From NCBI RefSeq assembly GCF_018069565.1, contig NZ_JAGPNL010000001.1, positions 1,550,001 to 1,614,000 on the forward strand: 64,000 nt of DNA, in the 5' to 3' direction. Source of the stretch: Streptomyces tagetis (GTDB taxonomy: Bacteria; Actinomycetota; Actinomycetes; Streptomycetales; Streptomycetaceae). Below are positions 29,843 through 38,256 of the stretch, piece by piece; the stretch's first letter is position 1; each line of letters opens with the position of its first letter. The position numbers and the translations under genes were made by a program. The notes under the pieces are model-generated. The model was not told where the DNA came from. It saw only the letters and a program-made list of their open reading frames with translations, and made no database searches.

Positions 29843-31015
29843 TCAGGCCAGCTTGATCCGCTGGAGGTCCTCACCGACCACGACCTTGCCGCCGTACCCC
29901 TTCTGCGCCCACTTCTTCCACTGCCGCGCGTCGATCGGGTTGCGGGCGACCTCGGAGATGTGCGACAGCACCAGCATGTCGACGCCGGCCCGCCGGGCGA
30001 TCGGGCCGACCTTCTGCACCTCGACGTGGGACTGGAGGAGGTGGTCGACGAAGACCGCGGGCGCGTCGAGCCCCTCCACGCTGATCGCCTCGTGGACGAG
30101 GACGTCCGACCCCTTGGCGAGGCGGACCAGGTTGTCGCTGTACGTGGTGTCGCCGGAGAAGGTGACCGAACCGTGGTCGGTGTCGAAGCGGAAGGCGAAG
30201 GCGGGGAAGACCGGCCCGTGCGGCACCAGCACGGCGCTCACCCTGACCCGGTCGTCCTCCATCACCAGGAACGGCTTCATCGGCGGCGCGGTGTTCTCGA
30301 AGCCGGCGCCCACCTCGGGGACGCGGATCTCGTGGACGTCGGCGAGATCGCGGACGTCCTGGATGCCCATGTCCCGCAGGAAGACGTTGCTGCTGTACGC
30401 GTAGGCGGCGTGGCAGTCCTCGGTGAGCTGCCGGATGCCCGGCGTCGGGTTCTCCGGGCTGACCGTCGGCGCCTGGCCACCGCCGAACTTCGGCGGCAGC
30501 CCACCGGCCGGCCCCGGGCCGTAGACGGGCACCGGGCGGGTGATGTTGTCCTTCTCCTGGTTGGGGACGCTGCCGCCGAGCAGGAAGAAGTTGTAGTAGT
30601 CGGCGACGTGGTCGGCGTGCAGGTGGGTGATGAAGATGCCGCTCAGGGAGGACATCGTCAGGCCCGCGCGCACGTACTGGGTGGCGGCTGCACGCCCGCA
30701 GTCGATCACGTAGGTGGCCCCGTCGACGACGAGCGCGGTGGAGATGCCGGTCCGCAGCGGGTCGACGGGCGGGCCCGCCTTGGTGCCGAGCAGGACGAGG
30801 TCGAGCTTGCCCCAGCGGTTCCTGCCGGGCTTCCTGGCGGCGGGCCCGGTGCCGGGGGCCGCGGCGGCGGCCGGGGCCGCGACGCCGGAGAGGCCGACGG
30901 CCACCGGGGTGATGCCGAGGGCGGTCAGCACGGACCGGCGGCCGAGCCCGCCGCCGGTCTCCAAGGACGCTTCGCCGGTGCCGGCCAAAGGCGTGGCATC
31001 GCACAGGTTGCACAT
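29843..31015 (-). CDS. Tat-exported metallo-beta-lactamase-fold hydrolase
   Basis: 390 residues. The N-terminus has a Tat signal (GRRSVLTALG, then a hydrophobic stretch to AAPAAAAA) after about 24 leading residues that include CNLC. The MBL metal site HLHADH is at about residue 130; later ligands are seen in TFSGDTTYSD and VLSHISE. It would hydrolyse an ester, lactone, phosphodiester or similar bond outside the membrane. ATG at 31015 has AAGG 9 nt upstream; an ATG two codons earlier is the other choice. Proximity to the catabolic genes suggests it prepares the growth substrate, but this is inference. Confidence 0.83.
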   Translation of the reverse strand: MCNLCDATPLAGTGEASLETGGGLGRRSVLTALGITPVAVGLSGVAAPAAAAAPGTGPAARKPGRNRWGKLDLVLLGTKAGPPVDPLRTGISTALVVDGATYVIDCGRAAATQYVRAGLTMSSLSGIFITHLHADHVADYYNFFLLGGSVPNQEKDNITRPVPVYGPGPAGGLPPKFGGGQAPTVSPENPTPGIRQLTEDCHAAYAYSSNVFLRDMGIQDVRDLADVHEIRVPEVGAGFENTAPPMKPFLVMEDDRVRVSAVLVPHGPVFPAFAFRFDTDHGSVTFSGDTTYSDNLVRLAKGSDVLVHEAISVEGLDAPAVFVDHLLQSHVEVQKVGPIARRAGVDMLVLSHISEVARNPIDARQWKKWAQKGYGGKVVVGEDLQRIKLA

Positions 31016-31546
31016 GGTCATCCGCCTTGGTGAGAGTGAGGGTGAAGGATGGTGAGGACGCCGTTTCGGGGAATCCGCCGGGCACCGGTGTGAGAATGCG
31101 GGGATCGCCCGGAGGTGCCGTCGGCGTCGAATCGCGGCGAAGACTGACACGGCTTTTCCGGCCGGAGCAAGAGGAGCGGGAAAGGCCGGTGAACCGCCGG
31201 TTCACCCGCCGTGGACATCCTCATGGAGGGCCGGCGGACCGGGTACACGCCTCTGAACTGGCGCTTTGGCCCGGGAGTTGAGAGGCGAGAGGCGACAGAC
31301 CCCCTCTCGGTGTGACGCAGGTCACCGTCATGGGGTGTCGTTCCGGAATCGACGGCGCGGGGAATGAGGGCCTTTCCCATACACGTTCCCAGGGAAGGCA
31401 GCATAGAAATCGATATGGCGCCGGTCCTTTTCCGGACCGGATTCCGGAGGGAAAGCCGGGCCCGAGAATGCCGGTGGAGGCCCGGCCGCGCGCACGGACC
31501 TCCACCCCAGCGGCTCGGCCACCGTCCCCGGCGGCCGGCGAGGCGG
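31016..31546. other. 531-bp gene-free region upstream of the exported hydrolase
   Basis: It separates two minus-strand genes. CCGGTCC and GGACCGG (31421-31440, loop TTTTCC) form a hairpin about 107 bp past the amidohydrolase stop. TTCCC-A-GGGAA dyad symmetry lies near 31386-31396. The more AT-rich 31376-31420 could carry a promoter for the hydrolase. I see no credible gene on either strand. Confidence 0.4.
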
Positions 31547-33199
31547 TCAGAGCGTCCTCACCGCACCGCCGTCGAACTCGACGGCGCCGCCCACCACCGT
31601 GGCGCCCACGGTGACGTCCCGGATGCGGGACGGGTCGACGGCGAAGAGGTCGTCGGAGAGGACCACCAGGTCCGCGAGCATGCCCCGGGCCAGCACGCCC
31701 TTGTCGCCCTCCTCGCCGACCGCGTACGCCGACCCGTAGGTGTAGGCGCGCACCGCCTCCGCCACGGTCAGCCGCTCGTCGGCGTTGAAGACCTCACCGC
31801 CCGCGGTGACCCGGTTGACCATGTCGTGGATGTTCACCAGCGGGTTCCCGTCGGCGACCGGAGCGTCGGAGGAACCCGGCAGCACCGCGCCGGCCTCCAG
31901 CAGCGACTTCATCCGGTAGCACAGGCGGGCCCGCTCGGGGCCGAGCGCCCGCAGCATGCCGTCCCCCAGTTCCGAGACGAACGCCCCCTGCGGCACCGGC
32001 ACCACACCGAGCCGCACCAGACGGGCCACCTGCTCGTCGCTCGCCACACCGAAGTGCTCGATGCGGTGCCGCGCGTCGCCCCGGGGCGCCCGGAGCTGGG
32101 CCGCCTCGAAGGCGTCCAGCGCGGCGTCCACCGCCGAGTCCCCGATGGCGTGCGCCGCGACGGACCAGCCGGCCCGGTGCGCGTCGACCACGAAGTCGCG
32201 CACCTCCTCCGCGGTGAACTGCATGAAGCCCTTGTTGGACGGCTCACCGTGGTAACACGTGTGCATCGCCGCCGACTTGCCGATCAGCGACCCGTCCGTG
32301 ACGATCTTCACCGGCCCCAGCCGCATGCGGTCGTCGCCGAAGCCGGTCCGGATGCCCAGATCGAGGCCGAACCACTCGCGCGGGTTCCGGAACCCCTCCA
32401 GGTAGTGCAGCTTGGTGATGTACGGCATCAGCGTGGTCCGCAGCCGCAGCAGCCCCCGCTCCCGGGCGAGCTGGTAGGTGTGGACGTCGGACGGGGAGGC
32501 GCCGATCATCTCGTGGGCCCCGAGGCCCGGCTCGGTGACGCTGGTCAGCCCCTGCGACAGGGCCTTGTCCGAGGCCAGCCGCACATGGTCCAGGACCTCC
32601 TGCGTGGGCAGCGGCCGGATCACCGAGTAGACGAGCTGCATGGCCCGCTCCTGGAGCAGGCCCTCCGCGGTCCCGTCCGCCAACCGGGCCACGTGCCCGC
32701 CGTCCACGTCGGGCACGCCCCGGCCGTCCGCGTACCCGATCCGGCGGAACGCCTCGGTGTTGGCCACGCCCATGTGCCCGGAGACGTGCTCCAGCCACAC
32801 CGGCCGGCCCCCCGCGGCCTCGTCCAGCGCGCGGGCGACCGGGTGGCCGCCGGTCTTGTTCTGGTCGTAGCCCGAACCGAAGACCCACTCGTCCGGACCG
32901 AGGCCGGCGGCCCGCTCGGCCACCGCCCGGTACAGCTCGTCGAGGTCCCCCACGGCCGAGGCGCGCAGGTCGAGCCAGGCCAGGCGGCGGCCCAGCAGAT
33001 GGGTGTGGAAGTGCGCGTCGTGGAAGCCGGGCAGCACCGGGGCGCCGCCGAGGTCGTGAGTGACGGCGGCGCTCACCCCGTCCAGCTCCTCGTCCAGCCC
33101 GACGACGCGCCCGTTCAGCACCCCGAGGCGGGTGGCGGTGGGCCGGGCCGGGTCCATGGTCCGGATACGGCTGTTGACGAATATCGCGTCGATCTGCAT
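31547..33199 (-). CDS. Amidohydrolase-family protein (YtcJ/NfdA-like)
   Basis: 550 residues of the large amidohydrolase branch that includes YtcJ and N-substituted formamide deformylase. The metal site begins with FHDAHFHTHLLG at about residue 60, further His are in SVAAHAIGDSAVD near 325 and RIEHFGV near 355, and the catalytic Asp is in GSSDAPV near 425. The C-terminal strand region returns to the metal-independent beta sandwich (GMLADLVVLSDD). It would hydrolyse a C-N bond in an amide or cyclic amide, in line with a nitrogen-containing substrate for the island. There is 117 bp between it and the MFS gene, probably one operon. Confidence 0.83.
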   Translation of the reverse strand: MQIDAIFVNSRIRTMDPARPTATRLGVLNGRVVGLDEELDGVSAAVTHDLGGAPVLPGFHDAHFHTHLLGRRLAWLDLRASAVGDLDELYRAVAERAAGLGPDEWVFGSGYDQNKTGGHPVARALDEAAGGRPVWLEHVSGHMGVANTEAFRRIGYADGRGVPDVDGGHVARLADGTAEGLLQERAMQLVYSVIRPLPTQEVLDHVRLASDKALSQGLTSVTEPGLGAHEMIGASPSDVHTYQLARERGLLRLRTTLMPYITKLHYLEGFRNPREWFGLDLGIRTGFGDDRMRLGPVKIVTDGSLIGKSAAMHTCYHGEPSNKGFMQFTAEEVRDFVVDAHRAGWSVAAHAIGDSAVDAALDAFEAAQLRAPRGDARHRIEHFGVASDEQVARLVRLGVVPVPQGAFVSELGDGMLRALGPERARLCYRMKSLLEAGAVLPGSSDAPVADGNPLVNIHDMVNRVTAGGEVFNADERLTVAEAVRAYTYGSAYAVGEEGDKGVLARGMLADLVVLSDDLFAVDPSRIRDVTVGATVVGGAVEFDGGAVRTL

Positions 33200-33316
33200 G
33201 AGGACGTGCGCTCCTAGGGATGCGGGAGGTACGGAGAGAAAGGCGGGGGAGGTGGAGGGGCGGAGGGGCAGAAGGAGGAGGAAAGGCGAGGGGGAGGGGG
33301 AGCCGGCCGGGCGGGC

Positions 33317-34648
33317 TCAGACGGTCTCGGGGACCCGCGTACCGGACCCGGCGGAGCCGGACACCGCGGCGCGCTTCGCGGCCAGCCGGGCGAGGCCGAG
33401 GACACAGGCCAGGGTGACGACCAGCATCACGCCGTAGAAGATCCCGATGCCCGCCACGCCCGTGTTGATCAGCACGGTCTGGGCGATCAGCGGGGTCGCG
33501 CCGCCGATCAGGGACGAGCAGAGCTGGTAGGCGAGGGAGACGCCGGTGTAGCGGACGTTCGCGGGGAAGACCGAGGCCAGGAAGCTGGAGAGCATCGCGT
33601 AGTACAGGACGGTGCCGAGCGTCGGCAGGATCAGGCCCACCGTGATCAGCAGCGGGTTCGCCGTGGAGATCAGCAAGAACATCGGCACCACGATCAGCAC
33701 CGAGAGCGTCAGACCGCCCGCCATGACCCGGACCGCGCCGAAGCGTTGCGAGAGCCGGGCCGCGAGCGGTTGCAGCAGGAACTGGAGCACCGCGATGACC
33801 AGCAGGATGTTGAGCATCGTCTGCCGGCCGACACCGAGTTCGGTGGTGGTCCAGGACAGCACGAAGGTGTTGTTGAAGTAGGCCGCGGCGATGCCCATGA
33901 TGGACGCGCCCATGCCGAGGGCGACCACGCCCGGCGCGGTGCGCAGCACCTCCATGAGCGGCATCTTGACGACGTCGTCGCGCTCCTTGGCCCGCTCGAA
34001 GTCGGCGGACTCCTCGACCTTCAGCCGGATCACCAGGCCGACCACCACCAGGAGCGCGGAGAGCAGGAACGGCACCCGCCAGCCCCAGGTCAAAAACGCC
34101 TGGTCGGGCAAGGTGCCGACCAGCAGGAACATCAGCGTGGCCAGGATGGAGCCGGCCGGCGAGCCCTGCTGGACCCACATGCCGGCCGAGCCCTTCTTCT
34201 TCTCGGAGGCGTTCTCGGTCGCCATCAGCACGGCGCCGCCCCACTCGCCGCCGACGGCCAGGCCCTGCACGGCGCGCAGCAGCACCAGCAGGGCCGGCGC
34301 GGCGAAGCCGATCTGCCCGTAGGTGGGCAGCAGGCCGATGCAGAAGGTCGCCACGCCCATCATCACCAACGTGATGACCAGCGTGTTCTTCCGGCCCACC
34401 CGGTCGCCCATGTGGCCGAAGACGATGCCGCCGAGGGGCCGGGCGAGGAAGCCGACCCACATCGTGGCGAAGGAGGCGAGGACCCCGGCGCCGGGCGCGA
34501 TGTCCGGGTAGAAGACCTTGCCGAAGACGAGTGCGGCGGCGGTGCCGAAGATGTAGAAGTCGTACCACTCGATGGCGGTGCCGACGAACGCGGCGGTCGT
34601 GGCTCTGCGGGACGACCGGGCGGAGGCCGACGGGGGAGTGTGGGACAT
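33317..34648 (-). CDS. MHS-type MFS transporter (metabolite:H+ symporter)
   Basis: 443 residues with 12 predicted membrane segments. TAIEWYDFYIFG in the first segment is the hallmark of the metabolite:H+ symporter family (ShiA, KgtP, CitA), and the loop 2-3 motif reads GHMGDRVGRKNTL. These carriers import organic acids and aromatic acids. The ATG at 34648 has GAGGAAA 6 nt upstream; an ATG seven codons earlier lacks a site. Divergent from the LysR gene at 34819 with 170 bp between, so that regulator likely controls it and the amidohydrolase behind it. Confidence 0.88.
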   Translation of the reverse strand: MSHTPPSASARSSRRATTAAFVGTAIEWYDFYIFGTAAALVFGKVFYPDIAPGAGVLASFATMWVGFLARPLGGIVFGHMGDRVGRKNTLVITLVMMGVATFCIGLLPTYGQIGFAAPALLVLLRAVQGLAVGGEWGGAVLMATENASEKKKGSAGMWVQQGSPAGSILATLMFLLVGTLPDQAFLTWGWRVPFLLSALLVVVGLVIRLKVEESADFERAKERDDVVKMPLMEVLRTAPGVVALGMGASIMGIAAAYFNNTFVLSWTTTELGVGRQTMLNILLVIAVLQFLLQPLAARLSQRFGAVRVMAGGLTLSVLIVVPMFLLISTANPLLITVGLILPTLGTVLYYAMLSSFLASVFPANVRYTGVSLAYQLCSSLIGGATPLIAQTVLINTGVAGIGIFYGVMLVVTLACVLGLARLAAKRAAVSGSAGSGTRVPETV

Positions 34649-34673
34649 GGGCGTTTCCTCGGAGATCAAACCT

Positions 34674-34686
34674 CACCACTGTGGTG
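34674..34686. promoter_or_regulatory. Palindrome CACCACTGTGGTG in the MFS/LysR divergent promoter
   Basis: Perfect 6-bp half-sites around a central T, 26 bp upstream of the MFS start. It may be an operator; no family match is claimed. Confidence 0.35.
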
Positions 34687-34730
34687 CTTCGCCGCACACG
34701 GGTCGAGCGCGGCGAAACGAGGTTGGATGT

Positions 34731-34774
34731 ATTCACTCCGCTGGGATATGCCCGGTCAAATAGAAGGAGTGCAT
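34731..34774. promoter_or_regulatory. Split inverted repeat upstream of the LysR gene
   Basis: ATTCACTCC (34731-34739) and GGAGTGCAT (34766-34774) match at 8 of 9 positions in inverted orientation, with 26 bp between. LysR regulators often bind such spaced dyads between themselves and divergent targets. The region is AT-rich compared with its surroundings. Confidence 0.4.
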
Positions 34775-34818
34775 GCCGGCTATGCCTGAACCGTATTTCC
34801 GCAGACAGTAGGGTGAAG

Positions 34819-35715
34819 ATGAAACAGACGGTGCTCCAATACTTTTTGAACGTCGCCGTGCTCGGCAGCGTGTCCAAGGCCGCCGAACGGCTCGCGGTGA
34901 CCCAGCCGACCGTCTCAAGGCAACTGGCCTCGCTGGAGAAGGAACTCGGCGCCCGGCTCTTCACCCGCACCTCGACCGGCCTGGAGCTGACCCCCGCCGG
35001 GCGGAGCTTCCTGCCCGCCGCCCGCGACATCCTCACCCGCATGGAGCGGGGCGCCGAACTGGTGCGGGCGGTGGACGTCGGCCGGCACTTCGGCATCACC
35101 GCGGTGGCCCCGACGACCACCATGCACTACGTCCTGTGCCCCTTCCTCGCCCAGACCGGGGCACCCCTCGTCGACGTCCGCGACACCGTCCCCGACCTGG
35201 TCTACGGGCAGGTGTCGGACGGGACCGCCGACATCGCCGTCAACTCACGGCCGGCCCCCGTCGAACTCACCGAACGCCGGCTCGCCGAGGTGCCGCTCAA
35301 CGTGCAGGGCCCGCCCGGCGGACCCTGGTCGGGCCGGGAGGAGATGGAGCTGCGGGAACTGCGCGGCCGGCGCGTGGTGATCCCCGGCCGGGGCAGCGCC
35401 GTGCGCGCGGTCTTCGACGCCGCGGTCCGCCGGTCCGGGCTCGACGTCACCGTCCGCGAGGTGACCAGCGCGCCCGTCGCCCAGGCCGCGGCCCGCGCCG
35501 GACAGGGGCCCGCCGTCATCATCGAACCGGTGCGCTTCGGCCTGGACGGCGCCCGCCTCACCCTCGGCGGGAAACGCCTGACCATCAGCCTCTACGCGGC
35601 CTGGGACCCCGCCCACTACGCGGCCGGCGAACTCGCGGCCTTCGCCGAGCGCCTCGCGGAGTGGAGCACCGACACCGTCTCCGAACCCCTGGCCTGGCCC
35701 GCCGGGTCCCACTGA
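34819..35715 (+). CDS. LysR-family regulator at the end of the catabolic island
   Basis: 298 residues: HTH at about 1-60 (LQYFLNVAVLGSVSKAAERLAVTQPTVSRQLASLEKELG) and an effector-binding domain. GGGTGA ahead of the ATG at 34819 decides the start; a GTG two codons earlier is possible. Divergent from the MFS/amidohydrolase genes, with dyad sequences in the shared promoter. It stops 14 bp before the convergent MpaB-type gene ends, leaving no room for a separate terminator. Confidence 0.87.
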   Translation: MKQTVLQYFLNVAVLGSVSKAAERLAVTQPTVSRQLASLEKELGARLFTRTSTGLELTPAGRSFLPAARDILTRMERGAELVRAVDVGRHFGITAVAPTTTMHYVLCPFLAQTGAPLVDVRDTVPDLVYGQVSDGTADIAVNSRPAPVELTERRLAEVPLNVQGPPGGPWSGREEMELRELRGRRVVIPGRGSAVRAVFDAAVRRSGLDVTVREVTSAPVAQAAARAGQGPAVIIEPVRFGLDGARLTLGGKRLTISLYAAWDPAHYAAGELAAFAERLAEWSTDTVSEPLAWPAGSH

Positions 35716-35729
35716 CCGCGACGGCCCCC

Positions 35730-37247
35730 TCACGCCTCCGCGAGCAGGCCGTCATAGGCGTCGGAGCCGCGGCGGCCGGTCATGAAGGCGACGAAGTCCG
35801 CGACGAACGCGCTCCGCGCGTAACTCACCCCGGCCTCGGCCATCTCGCGCCGGAAACCGGTGCGGAACAGCGTCCGGTACTCCTCCTCGTCGATGGTCCC
35901 GTTGCCGTCCCGGTCGGTGACGTCGAAGAGGACCTCGGCGACCCGGATCAGCGCGGGCCCGGCGAGGGAGGGCACGCCGGCGGCGTACTCCGCGGCGCTC
36001 ACCCGGCCGTCGCCGTCGGTGTCCAGCGCCTGCTGGAGCTCCCGCCACCAGAGCGCGAACGCGTCGTAGAGCCGGGTCTCCTCCGGTTCGTCCAGGTCGA
36101 GGCGGCCGGCGACCTCGCGGGCCATCGCCGCCAGATCGGGCCAGTCCAGATGGCCGTCGCCGGTCTGGTCCAGCACCGTACGGAAGAACTCCTCGGCATC
36201 GCGCCCCACACCGCCCGGCGCCCTCTCCTCCGCCTCCGGCGGCAGCGGGGCGAGCAGCCGCAGCAGGGCGCCGGCCCGCTTGAGCCCGTCGCGCACCGCG
36301 GTGACCGCGCGGGCCCGGGGATCGTCCCCGTCGGGGGAGAGCAGCAGCAGTCCGGCGAGGCCGTCCGTACTGCTCCAGCCGTCCGGCAGGAAACGGGCCA
36401 GACCGACGGCGAGGTACGCGCTCTGGGCCAGCGCCTGCCCGCCGGGCACGTCCGGCAGCCCGGCCCGGCGGCGCAGGGACTCCGGCAGCGAGGCGATGGT
36501 GATCGCGCCGATCACCGGCCCGGCCAGCGACCGGCCCGCCGCCCACAGGGGCGCCAGCTCCTCCAGGACCGGGGGAGCGGGCAGGTGGTCGAAGAGCTTG
36601 TAGAGGATGACGCGCACCGCCTCGGTGCCCTCCAGCTCCTCCTCCACCACCCGGTCGAAGTACGGCCAGAACTCCTCCACCGTCGCCGGAAGGTCGTCGT
36701 CCGCCCCGCCGAGGACCGCCAGATAGGCGCGGAACTCGGTGTACAGCCCCCGCAGGGTGGCCTGGTCGAGGGGCTGTCCGCCGAGCCGGCACATGGTGAC
36801 CGTGGTCTCGAACAGGGTCGCCACCACCCAGGCGCGGGCCCCCGGGTCCATCGCGTCGTACGGACGGCCCTCGGCGTCGGTGCCCCGGATGCGGGCGTGC
36901 AGCCGGTTGAGGCGCGTCGCCTCCCGCTGCCGTACCGCCTCGTCCGCGCCGAACATCCGCTGGAGGCTGAGGAAGGTGTTGCGCAGCCGCCGCCAGGGGT
37001 GCGTCACGAAGGTGGAGTTGCCGGCCAGCGCCGCGCCGACCTGGGGGTGTGCCGCCTCCAGGACCGTCGCCCGGATCATGGCGAGCGCCCAGCGCGGGTC
37101 GTCGAAGAACCGGTGGAAGTGCGATCCCGGTCCGAACAGGGGCGGCCCCTCCTCCTCGGGGGCCGACGGGCCGGGCGCGCGGTCGTCCGCCGGGGCCGAG
37201 GGGCGGGGGACACGGGGGCCGGGGTACGGGGCGCGGCTGTCGGTCAC
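35730..37247 (-). CDS. MpaB-family (DUF2236) oxygenase with three EF-hands
   Basis: 505 residues. About 35-290 match the MpaB/DUF2236 family (HPQVGAALAGNSTF, AWVVATLFETTVTMC), a mostly helical group that includes the heme enzyme Lcp, which cleaves rubber, and MpaB, which cleaves a farnesyl chain. The C-terminal third carries three calcium-binding EF-hand loops, DQTGDGHLDWPD, DTDGDGRVSAAE and DRDGNGTIDEEE, the last two fully canonical. GTG at 37247 overlaps the stop of the cis-prenyltransferase gene (GTGA) and has GGAGAGAC upstream. The coupling suggests an oxygenase acting on a prenyl chain, possibly Ca-regulated (inference). Confidence 0.82.
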   Translation of the reverse strand: MTDSRAPYPGPRVPRPSAPADDRAPGPSAPEEEGPPLFGPGSHFHRFFDDPRWALAMIRATVLEAAHPQVGAALAGNSTFVTHPWRRLRNTFLSLQRMFGADEAVRQREATRLNRLHARIRGTDAEGRPYDAMDPGARAWVVATLFETTVTMCRLGGQPLDQATLRGLYTEFRAYLAVLGGADDDLPATVEEFWPYFDRVVEEELEGTEAVRVILYKLFDHLPAPPVLEELAPLWAAGRSLAGPVIGAITIASLPESLRRRAGLPDVPGGQALAQSAYLAVGLARFLPDGWSSTDGLAGLLLLSPDGDDPRARAVTAVRDGLKRAGALLRLLAPLPPEAEERAPGGVGRDAEEFFRTVLDQTGDGHLDWPDLAAMAREVAGRLDLDEPEETRLYDAFALWWRELQQALDTDGDGRVSAAEYAAGVPSLAGPALIRVAEVLFDVTDRDGNGTIDEEEYRTLFRTGFRREMAEAGVSYARSAFVADFVAFMTGRRGSDAYDGLLAEA

Positions 37248-38059
37248 GTCTCTCCGTTCGCGTGCGGTGCGACGCCGCCGAAACGGCGGTCGCGCTGCCG
37301 GTAGGTGTGCAGGCACTCCACGAAGTGCGCCGCCCGGAAATCGGGCCAGAGCACCGGGGGGAAGACGAGTTCGGCGTACGCGACCTGCCAGAGCATGAAG
37401 TTGGAGATGCGCTGTTCGCCGGAGGTGCGGATGACGAGGTCCACGTCGGGAGTGTCCGGGAAGGGGAGGTGCGCGGCGAAGGTCCGCTCGTCGACCGCCT
37501 CGGGCGGCACGCCGGCCCGCAGCAGGGACCGGGCCGCCTCGACGATGTCCCGGCGTCCGCCGTGGTCGAACGCCACGGTCAGCGTCATGCCCCGGTTGGC
37601 GCCGGTCAGCAGGGTCAGGTCGGCGAAGTCGCGGGCCAGCGGCGCCGGGACGCGCGAGTCCGACACGCCGAGGAAGCGGCAGCGGACGCCGCGGGCGTGC
37701 AGCAGCGGCGCGTGCTTGCGCACCACCCGGCGGACCAGCAGCATCAGGGCGGCGATCTCGTCGCGCGGCCGGCGCCAGTTCTCCGTGGAGAACGCGTACA
37801 GGCTCAGCCACTCGACCCCCGCCCGGCGGGCCGCCTCGATCACCTCGATCACGGTGGCCTCCGCCGCGCTGTGGCCGGAGCTGCGCGGCAGGGAACGCCG
37901 GCTCGCCCAGCGGCCGTTGCCGTCCATCACGCAGGCCACGTGGCGCGGTACGCCGCGCTGTGGTGCGCCCCGCAGCGGTGCGCCGGCCGCGGTGGGGTGC
38001 GCGCCGGGCTCGCCCGGTGCCGCGCCGGGCGCGGCGGCGACGGTCTCGTCCGTGCTCAG
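37244..38059 (-). CDS. cis-Prenyltransferase (UppS-like), start uncertain
   Basis: Elongates an allylic diphosphate with isopentenyl units in cis. Family motifs are intact: HVACVMDGNGRWA with catalytic Asp, SGHSAAEA, SLYAFSTENWRRP, TVAFDHGGRRDI, and DLVIRTSGEQRISNFMLWQVAYAELVF. No ATG or GTG with a ribosome-binding site lies in front of the domain. The coordinates use a CTG at 38059 preceded by AGAAGGGGG, giving 271 residues with about 35 before the core; a far upstream ATG at 38338 would add low-complexity sequence. Its pairing with an oxygenase marks it as a specialised copy rather than the cell-wall uppS. Confidence 0.8.
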   Translation of the reverse strand: MSTDETVAAAPGAAPGEPGAHPTAAGAPLRGAPQRGVPRHVACVMDGNGRWASRRSLPRSSGHSAAEATVIEVIEAARRAGVEWLSLYAFSTENWRRPRDEIAALMLLVRRVVRKHAPLLHARGVRCRFLGVSDSRVPAPLARDFADLTLLTGANRGMTLTVAFDHGGRRDIVEAARSLLRAGVPPEAVDERTFAAHLPFPDTPDVDLVIRTSGEQRISNFMLWQVAYAELVFPPVLWPDFRAAHFVECLHTYRQRDRRFGGVAPHANGET

Positions 38060-38256
38060 AAAGGCCCCCTTCTCCGTTGCTCGTTCCCCGGCCAGCAGAG
38101 TGCCGGTACGGCCGCCCCGGCCGCGCGGAACTCGGCCGCGTTCACTCCTTCGGGGAGAGCAGGGGGCGTGTGCGGAGAGCAGGGGGCGTGCGGGCGGCGT
38201 GGGGCGGTGGGCCCCGCGCCGCCCGGGTACGGCTCGCGCCGTCGGGGGCCGGCGGG

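Noticed and set aside
18320-34648. A standard 4-hydroxyphenylacetate (hpa) cluster
   Set aside because: HpaB-, extradiol-, ALDH- and FAH-type genes fit, but RidA, NCS1, amidohydrolase and a second monooxygenase are not part of it, so specific hpa symbols were withheld.
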